This document shows positions 35,082 through 46,550 of a DNA stretch of 64,000 nucleotides, one piece after another; position 1 is the stretch's first letter, and each line of letters begins with the position of its first letter. Made by a program: the position numbers and the translations under genes. Source of the stretch: Archivesica marissinica. Lineage: Eukaryota > Mollusca > Bivalvia > Venerida > Vesicomyidae. The notes beneath the pieces are model-generated. The model was given only the letters and a program-made list of their open reading frames with translations, had not been told where the DNA came from and did no database searches. The stretch covers positions 16,895,545 to 16,959,544 of the forward strand of contig CM026402.1 of the NCBI GenBank assembly GCA_014843695.1. Direction: 5' to 3'.

Positions 35082-36081
35082 NNNNNNNNNNNNNNNNNNN
35101 NNNNNNNNNNNNNNNNNNNNNNNNNNNNNNNNNNNNNNNNNNNNNNNNNNNNNNNNNNNNNNNNNNNNNNNNNNNNNNNNNNNNNNNNNNNNNNNNNNNN
35201 NNNNNNNNNNNNNNNNNNNNNNNNNNNNNNNNNNNNNNNNNNNNNNNNNNNNNNNNNNNNNNNNNNNNNNNNNNNNNNNNNNNNNNNNNNNNNNNNNNNN
35301 NNNNNNNNNNNNNNNNNNNNNNNNNNNNNNNNNNNNNNNNNNNNNNNNNNNNNNNNNNNNNNNNNNNNNNNNNNNNNNNNNNNNNNNNNNNNNNNNNNNN
35401 NNNNNNNNNNNNNNNNNNNNNNNNNNNNNNNNNNNNNNNNNNNNNNNNNNNNNNNNNNNNNNNNNNNNNNNNNNNNNNNNNNNNNNNNNNNNNNNNNNNN
35501 NNNNNNNNNNNNNNNNNNNNNNNNNNNNNNNNNNNNNNNNNNNNNNNNNNNNNNNNNNNNNNNNNNNNNNNNNNNNNNNNNNNNNNNNNNNNNNNNNNNN
35601 NNNNNNNNNNNNNNNNNNNNNNNNNNNNNNNNNNNNNNNNNNNNNNNNNNNNNNNNNNNNNNNNNNNNNNNNNNNNNNNNNNNNNNNNNNNNNNNNNNNN
35701 NNNNNNNNNNNNNNNNNNNNNNNNNNNNNNNNNNNNNNNNNNNNNNNNNNNNNNNNNNNNNNNNNNNNNNNNNNNNNNNNNNNNNNNNNNNNNNNNNNNN
35801 NNNNNNNNNNNNNNNNNNNNNNNNNNNNNNNNNNNNNNNNNNNNNNNNNNNNNNNNNNNNNNNNNNNNNNNNNNNNNNNNNNNNNNNNNNNNNNNNNNNN
35901 NNNNNNNNNNNNNNNNNNNNNNNNNNNNNNNNNNNNNNNNNNNNNNNNNNNNNNNNNNNNNNNNNNNNNNNNNNNNNNNNNNNNNNNNNNNNNNNNNNNN
36001 NNNNNNNNNNNNNNNNNNNNNNNNNNNNNNNNNNNNNNNNNNNNNNNNNNNNNNNNNNNNNNNNNNNNNNNNNNNNNNNNN
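35082..36081. other. Assembly gap of exactly 1,000 N
   Basis: A run of 1,000 N, a placeholder length. The left flank is unique sequence after a SINE and the right flank is already inside the 46-bp array. The true gap size is unknown and may hold the rest of the MAM gene or more satellite. Confidence 0.99.
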
Positions 36082-38035
36082 GTGCTAGTCTCCAGCCCAG
36101 AGTAGGGGTTTGTATCTCTCTCTCTCCCTGTGCTAGTCTCCAGCCCAGAGTAGGGGTTTGTATCTCTCTCTCTCCCTGTGCTAGTCTCCAGCCCAGAGTA
36201 GGGGTTTGTATCTCTCTCTCTCCCTGTGCTAGTCTCCAGCCCAGAGTAGGGGTTTGTATCTCTCTCTCTCCCTGTGCTAGTCTCCAGCCCAGAGTAGGGG
36301 TTTGTATCTCTCTCTCCCTTTGCTAGTCTCCAGCCCAGAGTAGGGTTTTGTATCTCTCTCTCACTCCCACTCGCCCTTTGCTAGTCCCAGCCCAGAGTAG
36401 GGGTTTGTATCTCTCTCTCTCGACCTTTGCTATTCTCCAGCCCAGATAGGGGTTGTACTCTCTCTCTCCCTGTGCTAGTCTCCAGCCCAGAGTAGGGGTT
36501 TGTATCTCTCTCTCTCTACCTGTGCTAGTCTCCAGCCCAGAGTAGGGGTTTGTATCTCTCTCTCTCTCCCTGTGCTAGTCTCCAGCCCAGAGTAGGCGTT
36601 TGTATCTCTCTCTCTCCCTGTGCTAGTCTCCAGCCCAGAGTAGGGGTTTGTACCTCTCTCTCCCTGTGCTAGTCTCCAGCCCAGAGTAGGGGTTTGTATC
36701 TCTCTCTCCCTGTGCTAGTCTCCAGCCCAGAGTAGGGGTTTGTATCTCTCTCTCCCTGTGCTAGTCTCCAGCCCAGAGTAGGGGTTTGTATCTCTCTCTC
36801 TACCTGTGCTAGTCTCCAGCCCAGAGTAGGGGTTTGTATCTCTCTCTCCCTGTGCTAGTCTCCAGCCCAGAGTAGGGGTTTGTATCTCTCTCTCTCGCCC
36901 TGTGCTAGTCTCCAGCACAGAGTAGGGGTTTGTATCTCTCTCTCTCTGTGCTAGTCTCCAGCCCAGAGTAGGGGTTTGTATCTCTCTCTCTCTCGCCCTG
37001 TGCTAGTCTACAGCCCAGAGTAGGGGTTTGTATCTCTCTCTCGCCCTGTGCTAGTCTCCAGCCCAGAGTAGGGGTTTGTATCTCTCTCTCCCTGTGCTAG
37101 TCTCCAGCCCAGAGTTGAGGTTTGTATCTCTCTCTCTCTCCCTGTGCTAGTCTCCAGCCCAGAGTAGGGGTTTGTATCTCTCTCTCTCCCTGTGCTAGTC
37201 TCCAGCCCAGAGTAGGGGTTTGTATCTCTCTCTCTCTCCCTGTGCTAGTCTCCAGCCCAGAGTAGGGGTTTGTATCTCTCTCTCTCTCCCTGTGCTAGTC
37301 TCCAGCCCAGAGTAGGGGTTTGTATCTCTCTCTCTCGCCCTGTGCTAGTCTCCAGCCCAGAGTAGGGGTTTGTATCTCTCTCTCGCCCTGTGCTAGTCTC
37401 CAGCCCAGAGTAGGGGTTTGTATCTCTCTCTCGCCCTGTGCTAGTCTCCAGCCCAGAGTAGGGGTTTGTATCTCTCTCTCGCCCTGTGCTAGTCTCCAGC
37501 CCAGAGTAGGGGTTTGTATCTCTCTCTCGCCCTGTGCTAGTCTCCAGCCCAGAGTAGGGGTTTGTATCTCTCTCTCGCCCTGTGCTAGTCTCCAGCCCAG
37601 AGTAGGGGTTTGTATCTCTCTCTCGCCCTGTGCTAGTCTCCAGCCCAGAGTAGGGGTTTGTATCTCTCTCTCGCCCTGTGCTAGTCTCCAGCCCAGAGTA
37701 GGGGTTTGTATCTCTCTCTCGCCCTGTGCTAGTCTCCAGCCCAGAGTAGGGGTTTGTATCTCTCTCTCGCCCTGTGCTAGTCTCCAGCCCAGAGTAGGGG
37801 TTTGTATCTCTCTCTCGCCCTGTGCTAGTCTCCAGCCCAGAGTAGGGGTTTGTATCTCTCTCTCGCCCTGTGCTAGTCTCCAGCCCAGAGTAGGGGTTTG
37901 TATCTCTCTCTCACTGTGCTAGTCTCCAGCCCAGAGTAGGGGTTTGTATCTCTCTCTCTCGCCCTGTGCTAGTCTCCAGCCCGGTGTAGGGGTTTGTATC
38001 TCTCTCGCCCTGTGCTATTCTCTAGTTCAGCTTTC
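36082..38035. repeat. ~46-bp minisatellite (tagtctccagcccagagtag)
   Basis: About 42 copies of gtgctagtctccagcccaga followed by gtaggggtttgta and a variable (tc)n stretch then ccct/gccct. The unit length varies with the tc run (42-50 bp). The region 37,330-37,910 is an almost perfect 48-bp sub-array; elsewhere the tc length is ragged. Confidence 0.95.
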
Positions 38036-38515
38036 TTCAGCTGGCATACATCTACAAGCCTGCAGATACTCTACAGAAAACATAATGTGCTACTAATTGG
38101 CTTCTCTTCCTTGAGGATTTTACACACAGAGAAATGTTAATGAATGCTAATTAATGAATAAATTAAAGATTGTGGATAATATTCTTCCTGGTTTCCTGAC
38201 AGACAGCTGGTCTAGAGGGATAACAAGGTTTTACTGCAAGCTCAATAGACTTGCACAAATAAATAGAGTTTAATTTCTTAATTCACTGACTGACAGGAAC
38301 CGTCTTGTCTAAAGACACTACAATGTAGGCGTATCCAGGGGTGAGGGTGGGGAAGGAGTGGGGGTGCACCCAGTCTTACAGAGTTACCCGTAAAATATAT
38401 CAAGTATATGTAGGATCAATATCTCATCAGTTCTCATAGCATATAAATTATTATCTTACAACTTGGCAAGATTGTCTTAATTGTCTCACTTGCACTGCTC
38501 ATCTGTACAGTATAG
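38036..38515. other. No feature recognised
   Basis: About 480 bp of ordinary intergenic-looking sequence after the 46-bp array. No exon, repeat or RNA gene seen. Confidence 0.6.
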
Positions 38516-38589
38516 ACAGTGCTTTGTTTATTATAGTGTTACCTCTATTGAAAGGGCCAGCATTATTTATCGCACCAGACGCCTGGTAA

Positions 38590-39260
38590 ACAAGACCAAA
38601 GTGTTCATCATATGTCAGCCAAGCACACTGACCTTGACCTAGAATGTATGCAAACTGCTTCCACGAGGTGAACACTTGTGTGAAGTACCATCCCAATCTC
38701 TGTATAAAAGTGAAGTAAAGTGTTTGTGTATTATAGTGTCACCCCACCCCTATTGAAAGGATCAGCCATTACGGACTTGAGACACCTTTTTTTAATGAAC
38801 ATCAGTACTTCCCGAATCCTGTCCTTGTAGGCCAGGCTGATTATTTATTTATAATGTATATGGTGTGACAAAAATACATACCAAAGAAAGGGATATATTT
38901 CATCACACGACACACGTGTGATTTGTGAAAATTTGACCTTGTGAACTTCTACCAGTCTCCAGGAGCGGCTAATACTGACCTTAATGAGACGCCTGGTAAA
39001 CAAGACGAAAGTGTTCATCATATGTCAGCCAAGCACACTGACCTTGACCTAGAATGTATGCAAACTGTTTCCACGAGGTGAACACTTGTGTGAAGTACCA
39101 TCCCAATCTCTGTATAAAGTGCTTGTGTATTATAGTGTATTATAGTGTCGCCCCACCCCTATTGAAACGGCCAGCCATTACGGACTTACGAGACACCTTT
39201 TTTTATGAACATCAGTACTTCCCGAATCCAATGTTTGTAGGCCAGGCGCCAGGCTGGTAG
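38590..39260. repeat. Tandem duplication of ~275 bp carrying SINE-B 3' sequence
   Basis: The segment from gcctggtaaacaagaccaaa through cagccattacggactt and cccgaatcc occurs at about 38,580-38,830 and 38,990-39,250. Part of it (ttccacgaggtgaacacttg) appears a third time inside a SINE at 39,344. Confidence 0.85.
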
Positions 39261-39411
39261 GCAATCGGTAACCATTATTTAACTTGCTGGCGGATCACCA
39301 ACTGGCCATATCAGAACGAACCCCTGACGAGGTTCGAATGTTCCACGAGGTGAACACTTGTGTGAAGTACCATCCCAATCTCTAGCCTTAACCACTAGGC
39401 CACAGAGACGG
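39120..39411 (-). mobile_element. SINE-B with a 43-bp foreign patch in its tRNA region
   Basis: Reverse copy of the SINE at 43,868. Instead of the expected anticodon-arm sequence, the tRNA part contains ttccacgaggtgaacacttg and on to catcccaatctct, copied from the neighbouring duplicated segment. It then resumes as gccttaaccactaggccaca. Confidence 0.8.
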
Positions 39412-39638
39412 TGTATTATTAGAATCTATATTATTTTTTAATATTTTATCCTTTTGATCATGACATATTGATATTACTGTATATATTTCACCGTGAAAAT
39501 GCACCAAATGCAATGCAGCCCAAATATTTTATTTGGGGCGGGTGAATGGCCCCAGACCCTCCCCAAACCAACTCCCTTATCATCTAATTAATTTGGTATC
39601 AATTAAATGAATCGAGCGTGCTGAATCCATGTGGTATC

Positions 39639-39745
39639 AATGAGAGACATTTATCAGTTACTGCCCCTGAATACTCACTAAATGTAGATAGGTCCTCTTA
39701 AGTGGTTTGCTCGGTTTTTACCATTGTTTCCTTTACACAACATGC
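39639..39745 (-). mobile_element. MITE-1 terminal fragment
   Basis: Starts aatgagagacatttatcagt, followed by tactgcccctgaatactcac; about 107 bp matching the right end of MITE-1 in inverse orientation. A 16-base C run lies further on at 39,889-39,904. Confidence 0.75.
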
Positions 39746-40384
39746 TATCAATTTTCATCCACTTTCTCATCTTATTATTATTAAATTACTATATCCAATG
39801 GGCAGGGCTTCTAAAATGTTCAAAACCAAATCGGTCCAGGTCGAAATCAACAGTCAGGACCCCCCACGTTATTATAACATTTTTGCGACCCCCCCCCCCC
39901 CCCCATAGAATTATGTGCAATCGGCGTTTTTTTATCATTTTTAAAACAATGTTTTATAACAAGTGTTTGTTGATATTTGAACAGTGAAGTGAGCATCATT
40001 CATTAATATCGATAATCGTCACATAAAACGGCCAGGGGTACAACGGCGTAAGACGAGTTGACTAGGTTACGGGTTGACCACGTACATGTATATATGTAAG
40101 AGCGTATCTATGCAATCAATTGCCTATAGTATCAACTCAAGTAAGAGCGCACTGTGTTGTAAAATCAACTTTCTAGAAACAAAACACAGAACAACAACAA
40201 CCACCTATTGCAATGGCAAGCTGTATACTTTATTGTGTGACTAGTGGTGAGTAGGGAGATAACCACTGTACACTTTTATTAACCGACACAATACATTCAT
40301 CACTATGTACATGTACTGCAGTATTTCTCCAATAATAATTCATGTACATACTATCTCATGGACAGCGTCTCCCATCCCTATACT

Positions 40385-40898
40385 ATAGCAAATAACTAGC
40401 AAATAACATATTTTCTAAAATGCTTTGTATATATGTGGATATCTCAAATAACCTGTCGTGGGACACTCATATAAAAAGGTCCACAAAGAAAGCAAACCAA
40501 ACATTAGGATTTCTACGTAGAAACCTCCAGGTCAAATCCGAACCCCTTAAGTCCATGGCTTACCAGACACTAGTGAGACCCCAGCTTGAATATGGCTCCG
40601 AGATCAGGTTGCCTCATACCCAAACATTGATAGACCAAATTGAAGGTGTCCAGCGAAGAGCTGCCCGTTGGATAAAGGCTGACTTCTATCGTACCTCTAG
40701 TGTTACAGACATGCTATATTCCCTTAATCTACGCAGACTAGATCAACGGCGTATTGACAATAGGTTATCCCTTATGTATAAAATTCATAATGATCTTGTT
40801 GCTATTCCCATTGAAAATTACCTAGTTCCCCTCTCTCGTCCTGCTCGCCATAGCAAATAACTAGCAAATAACATATTTTCTAAAATGCTTTGTATATA
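40385..40898. repeat. Perfect 49-bp direct repeats around the RT fragment
   Basis: The sequence beginning atagcaaataactagcaaat and ending atgctttgtatata is present at 40,385-40,433 and 40,850-40,898 with no mismatch. Confidence 0.95.
40434..40849 (+). pseudogene. Fragment of non-LTR reverse transcriptase, in 49-bp direct repeats
   Basis: The coding fragment reads VDISNNLSWDTHIKRSTKKA, then QTLGFLRRNLQVKSEPLKSM and AYQTLVRPQLEYGS...QRRAARWI. This is the C-terminal region of jockey/CR1-type reverse transcriptases of metazoan LINEs. It lacks the catalytic core (YADD upstream) and the 3' end, so it is inert. It is flanked by perfect 49-bp direct repeats at 40,385-40,433 and 40,850-40,898, and the frame runs a few codons into each repeat. 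There is no poly-A or microsatellite tail at the 3' junction. Confidence 0.88.
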
Positions 40899-41318
40899 CT
40901 GTATCTTTGTAAATGCTAACTATAACAGATGCGATATGTGATGTACCAACTACCAAGCCAGGGTAAAAACCAGAGAAAAAACTTCACGCACTGTAGTTAA
41001 TGTAAAATACTCTGGAAAACTGCACCTGGTCCATCACATTCCACCCGTCTTGCATACATATACGATTATTCAATATTCCGTAATATGCACAAAGTCTTAT
41101 CAACTCCTCGGACTATTCCTCAGAATACTGAACATAGCGGACTCTGTTCTGAAGTATGTTTGTATACCCAAAACATTATAACTCAATTGTGAAAACAATA
41201 GAATATATAACTTTCATTTTACATCATTACAAACTTGAATAGCATAAAGTAGATGTGATACGTGTAAAGACTTGCGTAGAACGGATTTATTCGCTCAAAC
41301 ATTTATTGTCAATTAATC

Positions 41319-41607
41319 AGGATTTCTAGGTCAGAATTTTTGGGAGAAATGAGAAAGCGCGTGATCGCTTCCTTAAATGGTATTCTTTAATATACTTCTG
41401 CAAAATAGGGTTAAAATGCACAGTACAACAATTAAATACAACATTTGAATAGAAGGAGTGATTTATAATGGGCCAGTGTATCTTACTAGACAAAAGTTTG
41501 TTTGAAAATCGTAAAAACCAAAAAAGAAAAGTGAGGCCCCCAGAGGGCGAACTCAGGGTCCCTAGGGCGACAATTTCGCCCACATCGCCCTCTAGAATGA
41601 TCCCTGA
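41319..41607. mobile_element. MITE-L copy
   Basis: Ends aggatttctaggtcagaa and ctctagaatgatccct are imperfect inverted repeats. The interior includes aatacaacatttgaatagaa and gggcgacaatttcgcccaca. A possible attaat target duplication flanks it. Other copies at 45,642-45,876 and 52,733-53,048. Confidence 0.8.
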
Positions 41608-41765
41608 TTAATTAACATGATTTTGATCAAATCACATTTATCATACAGCAACATGGGGTTATGGAACAACAATAAAAACAAAGGATTCCAACTAAAAGGA
41701 CCAATATACATTTCGGGATAAATAAAACTTTATCTGTCAAGGGAGGTAATAGAACAGCTAGCGAT
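41608..41765 (-). mobile_element. MITE-1 partial copy, inverse
   Basis: Contains caaaggattccaactaaaag, gaccaatatacatttcggga and gtcaagggaggtaatagaac, the inverse of the MITE-1 left half. Confidence 0.7.
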
Positions 41766-41935
41766 GTCGCCTGTTAAGCCTATACATGTATCTGAACAAC
41801 CCACTGTACGAGACTAATGATGCTGCATGACCATGCTACAGAAGATGATAGCAACTTTACATGTCTACATCTAATAATGTGGATTGTCCATTAACAAAAT
41901 CATTTTCCAAGTTGTCAATATGTCTGTTATAGTAT

Positions 41936-42166
41936 CTACAAATTTATTTTAACTTGATTGCGAAACAAGTTCTTACAGCTTATATTAATCACTCTCGAGA
42001 CGTCACTCCTGATGAAATCCATCCATTGCCACGAGGGAGAGAGAAGAGACAATGTGGAATTAAATGCCTTGCCTAAGGGCACAATCGTAACGGCTCCAGC
42101 AGGGCTCAATTTCGGGGGCCTTTCGCACCTGAAGCGAACGCGCTACGACTGCGTTATCACGACTTC
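41936..42166 (-). mobile_element. SINE-A, full length
   Basis: Reverse copy from tttatttt-aacttgattgcgaa (tail) to acgactgcgttatcacgact (head). Body gagagagaagagacaatgtg. Confidence 0.88.
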
Positions 42167-42689
42167 CTCATGTCTATTATAACCGTAAAGGACAAAAAGA
42201 AATTAATAAATACAGCATATACATGTAAATAACATTTATTGATTTACGATCAAACATCGCTGGTGCATTTATAAAATGATATCCAAATAAATTGTCTGCT
42301 GTTTCCTGTTTCATTAGGGGTATGCTAAATGTTGCTAGTGCGGAAAAACATGTACCGGTATGTTAATTTGAACCAAAACAAACACATTAATTAATATCCA
42401 ATTATTGGTTAATTGGTGATTACCGATTAGTATGTACCTGTAGTGAACACATTGTAATTACTATCAATGTACACACCATCAGCTATCTTTATCGATTAAT
42501 TTCGTTTGCTGAATGAAAGTTGGGAACATCGGTCACAAACTGGCACTTTGACATAATGAGTGTGAAATACTGCACATTTTTACACTGAAGGGACCAGAAA
42601 ATGAATTTGATTAATCCAAAATTTGATTCGCGAAATTAGACATTACCGTAGCCGTATGCGAAAAGGAGAGTCTTTTGATTTTGACAGGA

Positions 42690-42930
42690 CTTTGACATAA
42701 CAGGTGAAATTGACATAGCAGACTTTAGGATAACCGGTGAAATTGACATAGCAGACTTTGGGATAACCAGTGAAATTGACATAGCAGACTTTGGGATAAC
42801 CGGTGAAATTGACATAGCAGACTTTGGGATAACCGGTGAAATTGACACAGCAGACTTTGGGATAACCGGTGAAATTGACATAGCAGACTTTGGGATAACC
42901 GGTGAAATTGACATAGCAGACTTTAGGTAA
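42690..42930. repeat. 33-bp minisatellite
   Basis: Seven to eight copies of a unit containing gataaccggtgaaattgaca and tagcagactttgg. Eleven codons long, hence an apparent open frame on the - strand (AMSISPVIPKS) that is not supported as coding. Confidence 0.93.
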
Positions 42931-42939
42931 CGGAAAAAG

Positions 42940-43610
42940 ACTGTACCAAGTGTTTCAGAAAGTGCAAAATCGAGAGTTATGGTTCTTGTATTCTGCCCGC
43001 TGTCCATGTACAATGTCTCATATCATTCCCCTCCAATTTATTTGGAAATGTTCCGCACACACATTTAATCAAGAGAAAAGGGGAGATAATTCAGTAATTA
43101 TAATATAGAATTATGGTTCTTGCATTCAGCCCCGTATCACATTCTCATCTATCTATCCACATATATGTACAACGTCTCACAATATGATTCCCATCAATAC
43201 TTCTGAAGGTTTGTCTGGCAGAAGAATTTAAAAAGTCAAATGGGGAGATCATTCAGAAAGTGCAACATATGGAGTTATGGTTCTTGCACTCAACCCTGCA
43301 TCCAATTGTTCAAATATACTGTAGCAAACCAATGACAAACTATTCAAGGTCAATGGTGGCATTCGCACCTAAAGACATTTGGGATATAAAATTTTTTGGC
43401 TCAACAGAATTCCAATTTCAAGAAGTTGCCATTTAATAAAATCATGATGCCTTGGACAAGAAAGTCCGGACGGACGGACTGACTGACAAACAGCTTGAAT
43501 TATCATTGCTATATCTCCTTCCTACTATGCGGTGGGGTGGGCGGAGTGAAAATTCTGTCAAATTATTACAATAAATCACTCACCTTACAAAAAAAAGTGC
43601 AACAAACAGA
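42940..43610. repeat. Dispersed repeat with three related ~150-bp segments
   Basis: gagttatggttcttg recurs at about 42,973, 43,110 and 43,273, each followed by ttgcattcagccc-like and gggagat-aattcag-like sequence. The stretch ends near cggacggacggactgactga. No coding content recognised. Confidence 0.6.
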
Positions 43611-43867
43611 ATATAACATAACATAACATAAAGTTTATTGGCATTAAATAGCATAAGCACATTTATAGCCACAAATATGAAGAAGTTATAAGAAGTATAA
43701 CAAATAGTGAAATACATGGTACTTTTTCTGAGAAGTTTGAATTAAACAATTAATTGATGAAAAAGTGACAAATGAAATATAATTGCTGCACTTTTCGTGT
43801 ATTTATGTATTACCTATGTATTTCTTATTCGAAAAGCAAAATAGATGTATAACTTATAATATAAACC

Positions 43868-44125
43868 GTCTCAGTGGCCTAGTGGTTAAGGCGTCTGCCT
43901 ACGGAGTAGGGGGTCGAAGGTTCGAACCTCATCAGGGGTTCGTTCTGATATGGCCAGTTAGTGATTTGCCAGCTAGTTAAATAATGGTTACCGATTGCCT
44001 ACCAGCCTGGCACCTGGCATACAAGCATAGGATTCAGGAAGTACTGATGTTCATAAAACGAGGTGTCTCATAAGTCAGAAATGGCTGGCCCTTTAAATAG
44101 GGGTGATACTATAATAAACAAACAC
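43868..44125 (+). mobile_element. SINE-B, full length, tRNA-Arg-like head
   Basis: Head gtctcagtggcctagtggtt (A box), aaggcgtctgcctacggagt (ACG, Arg-like anticodon region) and gaaggttcgaacctcatc (B box). Body gttctgatatggccagttag, cagcctggcacctggcatac; tail tgatactataataaac. Confidence 0.88.
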
Positions 44126-44295
44126 AAACACTTTTATATTAAGACACGGCATTAAAAACTGAAATTAATAAATTGATCAGAAATGCTGTTAAATGGCATA
44201 TATAATGAAGCATTTAACTATGTTTTTCTACATACGACTAATTTTTTGCCGAGGCTCGGAGTTCGCACCCAGCAGTTGCCGTTGCGCATGCATCC

Positions 44296-44880
44296 TTAAA
44301 GCAGCATTACATCGTAATAAAGGATGTTTTGGGTAAAATATAAATACTAATGTGTGTGTGTTTACAAAAATCGAAATAGTCACTCAGAAACGATAAAATT
44401 CCAATAAATTTAAACTGTCGTATACGCGAATTTGTTTATCAACACACGAAATGTAAACACGCACAGTGTGCATGCGTGAAACAACAGAGGATGTAGAAAA
44501 CAACGTATATATTTTGAACATGAAAGACTATCTATCTATCTTCCTCTAATGTCGAACCTCTCACTTAGCTAACAGAGGTATGAATCGACATATCAAGTAA
44601 TTTAATTAAAAAAGACAACGTGGGACAAATGGGGACGATGCATTCCGAATGTAAACAAATGCGGACGATGCGTTCCGATTGTAAACAGGTGCGTGACCGA
44701 TCGACTCGGAAAGTCCTACTTTCGGTTTCGAGTTGGTTTTATCGCAAAAAAACACTGTTTACCAAATGAACATAAGCATACAAAGTATAATGTTAGAATG
44801 TGTAGCAGCATTGCTACCCATACGTAAAAATTGAATTTTTCAAATATCTTTTATTTCATACGATGTAATGCTGCAAACAA
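44296..44880. mobile_element. Non-autonomous DNA element with 16-bp perfect TIR
   Basis: gcagcattacatcgta at 44,301-44,316 and its exact inverse at 44,859-44,874; similarity extends a few bases inward (ataaa). About 580 bp, no transposase frame. Related pieces with aattttta-cat and gtagcaatgctac appear near 19,068-19,150 and 60,608-60,760. Confidence 0.75.
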
Positions 44881-45329
44881 GGCACTTAAATTCCACAGAC
44901 AAACACTATAAAACATGATGAGAAGTTAAGCTCACCTATTGATGGTCTACACATCCAGATATACTACAATAAATGCTCAGCTACAAATAAATATTATTTA
45001 AACTTCTAATTCAATTTTCCATCATTATTCACTTGCACAGATTATACTACATGCGGTCAAAGGACAATTGTCACCTTGTATTAACCACAGGGCGAGCATA
45101 AAATCCCCTACCTGCAATGAGTTCATTGGCCCATGACTCATTTCCCTTCTATTTATTACGTTTATTTATATAACACCATTTATCTACCTGTTATTAACAA
45201 CGATAAATTATTATTTAATTCAGTAGATGTCGTTAATTGTGTTGAAGGGTATTTCGTTGAAGTTGAAATTCAGATAAGATACAATTAAAGTTAGATGTAG
45301 ATGTAGAAATATCGGATATCTGCTCTATA
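44881..45329. other. No feature recognised
   Basis: AT-rich intergenic sequence without recognisable exons, RNA genes or repeats. Confidence 0.6.
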
Positions 45330-45505
45330 TAGTTTATACAAATTTATTTTAGCTCGATTACGAAACAAGTTCATACAACTTATATTAATCACTCTCGAGA
45401 CCTCATTCCATTCCTGATGGAATCCATCGCCACGAGGGAGAGAGAAGAGGCATGTGGAATTTAAATGCCTTGCCTAATGGCACAATTGTAACGGCTCCAG
45501 CAGCA
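45330..45505 (-). mobile_element. SINE-A, lacking its tRNA head
   Basis: Reverse copy with tail (tagctcgattacgaaacaag) and body (gggagagagaagaggcatgt), broken off after cggctccagcag. Confidence 0.85.
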
Positions 45506-45641
45506 CCACTAATTCTGTTCTATATAAGTAGTGAGGCATAGTGGTATCTCAGTTGTCGGAGAAAAAACCCACTTCAGATCTAATATTAGCCAGGTACTTG
45601 TAAATATAATACATTTTAAACAAAGTATGTTGTATCTTACA

Positions 45642-45876
45642 GGGTTCATTCTAGGTCAGAATATTTGGGAGAAGTGAGATAGCGCGTGATCGCTTCCTTA
45701 AATGGTGTTCTTTAATATACTTCTGCAAAATAGGGTTAAAATGTACAGTACAACCATTAAATACAACATTTGAATAGAAGGAGTGCTTTTTGTTTGAAAA
45801 TCGTAAAAACCAAACTTTTTTGTCAGGGTCTCTAGGGCGACAATTTCGCCCACATCGACTTCTAGAATGATCTCTG
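45642..45876. mobile_element. MITE-L copy, internally deleted
   Basis: Ends agggttcattctaggtca and cttctagaatgatctctg. Interior acaacatttgaatagaagga; shorter than the copy at 41,319. Confidence 0.8.
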
Positions 45877-45904
45877 TCTTGTACCAATATCAATAGAGTG
45901 CATC

Positions 45905-46030
45905 ATAAATTTATTTTAGCTTGACTGTGAAAGTTTGTACAACTTAAAGTTATACGCGTTCTTGACACTTAATTCCTGATGGAATCCATCGCTATGAGTG
46001 AGAGAGAAGAGGCTAAATGTCTTGCCTATT
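45905..46030 (-). mobile_element. SINE-A fragment, diverged
   Basis: tttattttagcttgactgtg, attcctgatggaatccatcg and gagagagaagagg identify a decayed reverse copy. Confidence 0.7.
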
Positions 46031-46143
46031 ATATGGACACCACAACAACCACTTTTGGTTTAGGCGGGGGAGGAGGAGGTGAAGTGGGACTTACCATGTG
46101 ATCATTCCATTTAAATCAAAAGAAAATAAACAAAAAACGTCTA

Positions 46144-46550
46144 CAGTAAACCTGTGTTAGCGGTCACCTCCATTAAGCAGCCAGTTTCCAGATTCCCAAT
46201 TTGCTTTTTTATTATACATTTAACCTCTATTAACCTTTTCCCTCATGGAAGCACCTCTTGACGCCATTACCAATATCACATACATTGACAATGTAGTAGC
46301 CAAACCAATGTTCATAATAAAGGCAAGAATCTCATGTAGTCCCAGTAATATCTATGAAGGTGGGATAGACATGGCGACTACTTATCCACTGCATGATAGC
46401 TAAATAGCTGTCATTTGTATGGAGATATATAATATATATTAATAGTATATTAACCTAAATCTCTATTAAGGAATGGGTTAAGCAGCCACCCGTGCTAAGC
46501 AGCCACATTCTGCAATTCCCTTGCATGGCTGCTTAACACAGGTTTGACTG
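46144..46550. mobile_element. MITE-M copy interrupted by a nested MITE
   Basis: Ends cagtaaacctgtgttagc and ttaacacaggtttgactg, flanked by TA. Removing 46,234-46,477 and one TTAA restores the family sequence acctctattaagcagccacc. Confidence 0.9.
46234..46477 (-). mobile_element. TTAA-target MITE, single normal-length copy
   Basis: 244 bp, flanked by TTAA at 46,230-46,233 and 46,478-46,481. It carries ccctcatggaagcacctctt and the inverse of the left-end sequence (attaacctaaatctctatta). It shows the unexpanded length of the family seen at 23,443 and 31,647. Confidence 0.92.

Noticed and set aside
36082..38035. CRISPR-like array of repeats and spacers
   Set aside because: There are no unique spacers; the variable part is only a tc run, and the genome is eukaryotic.
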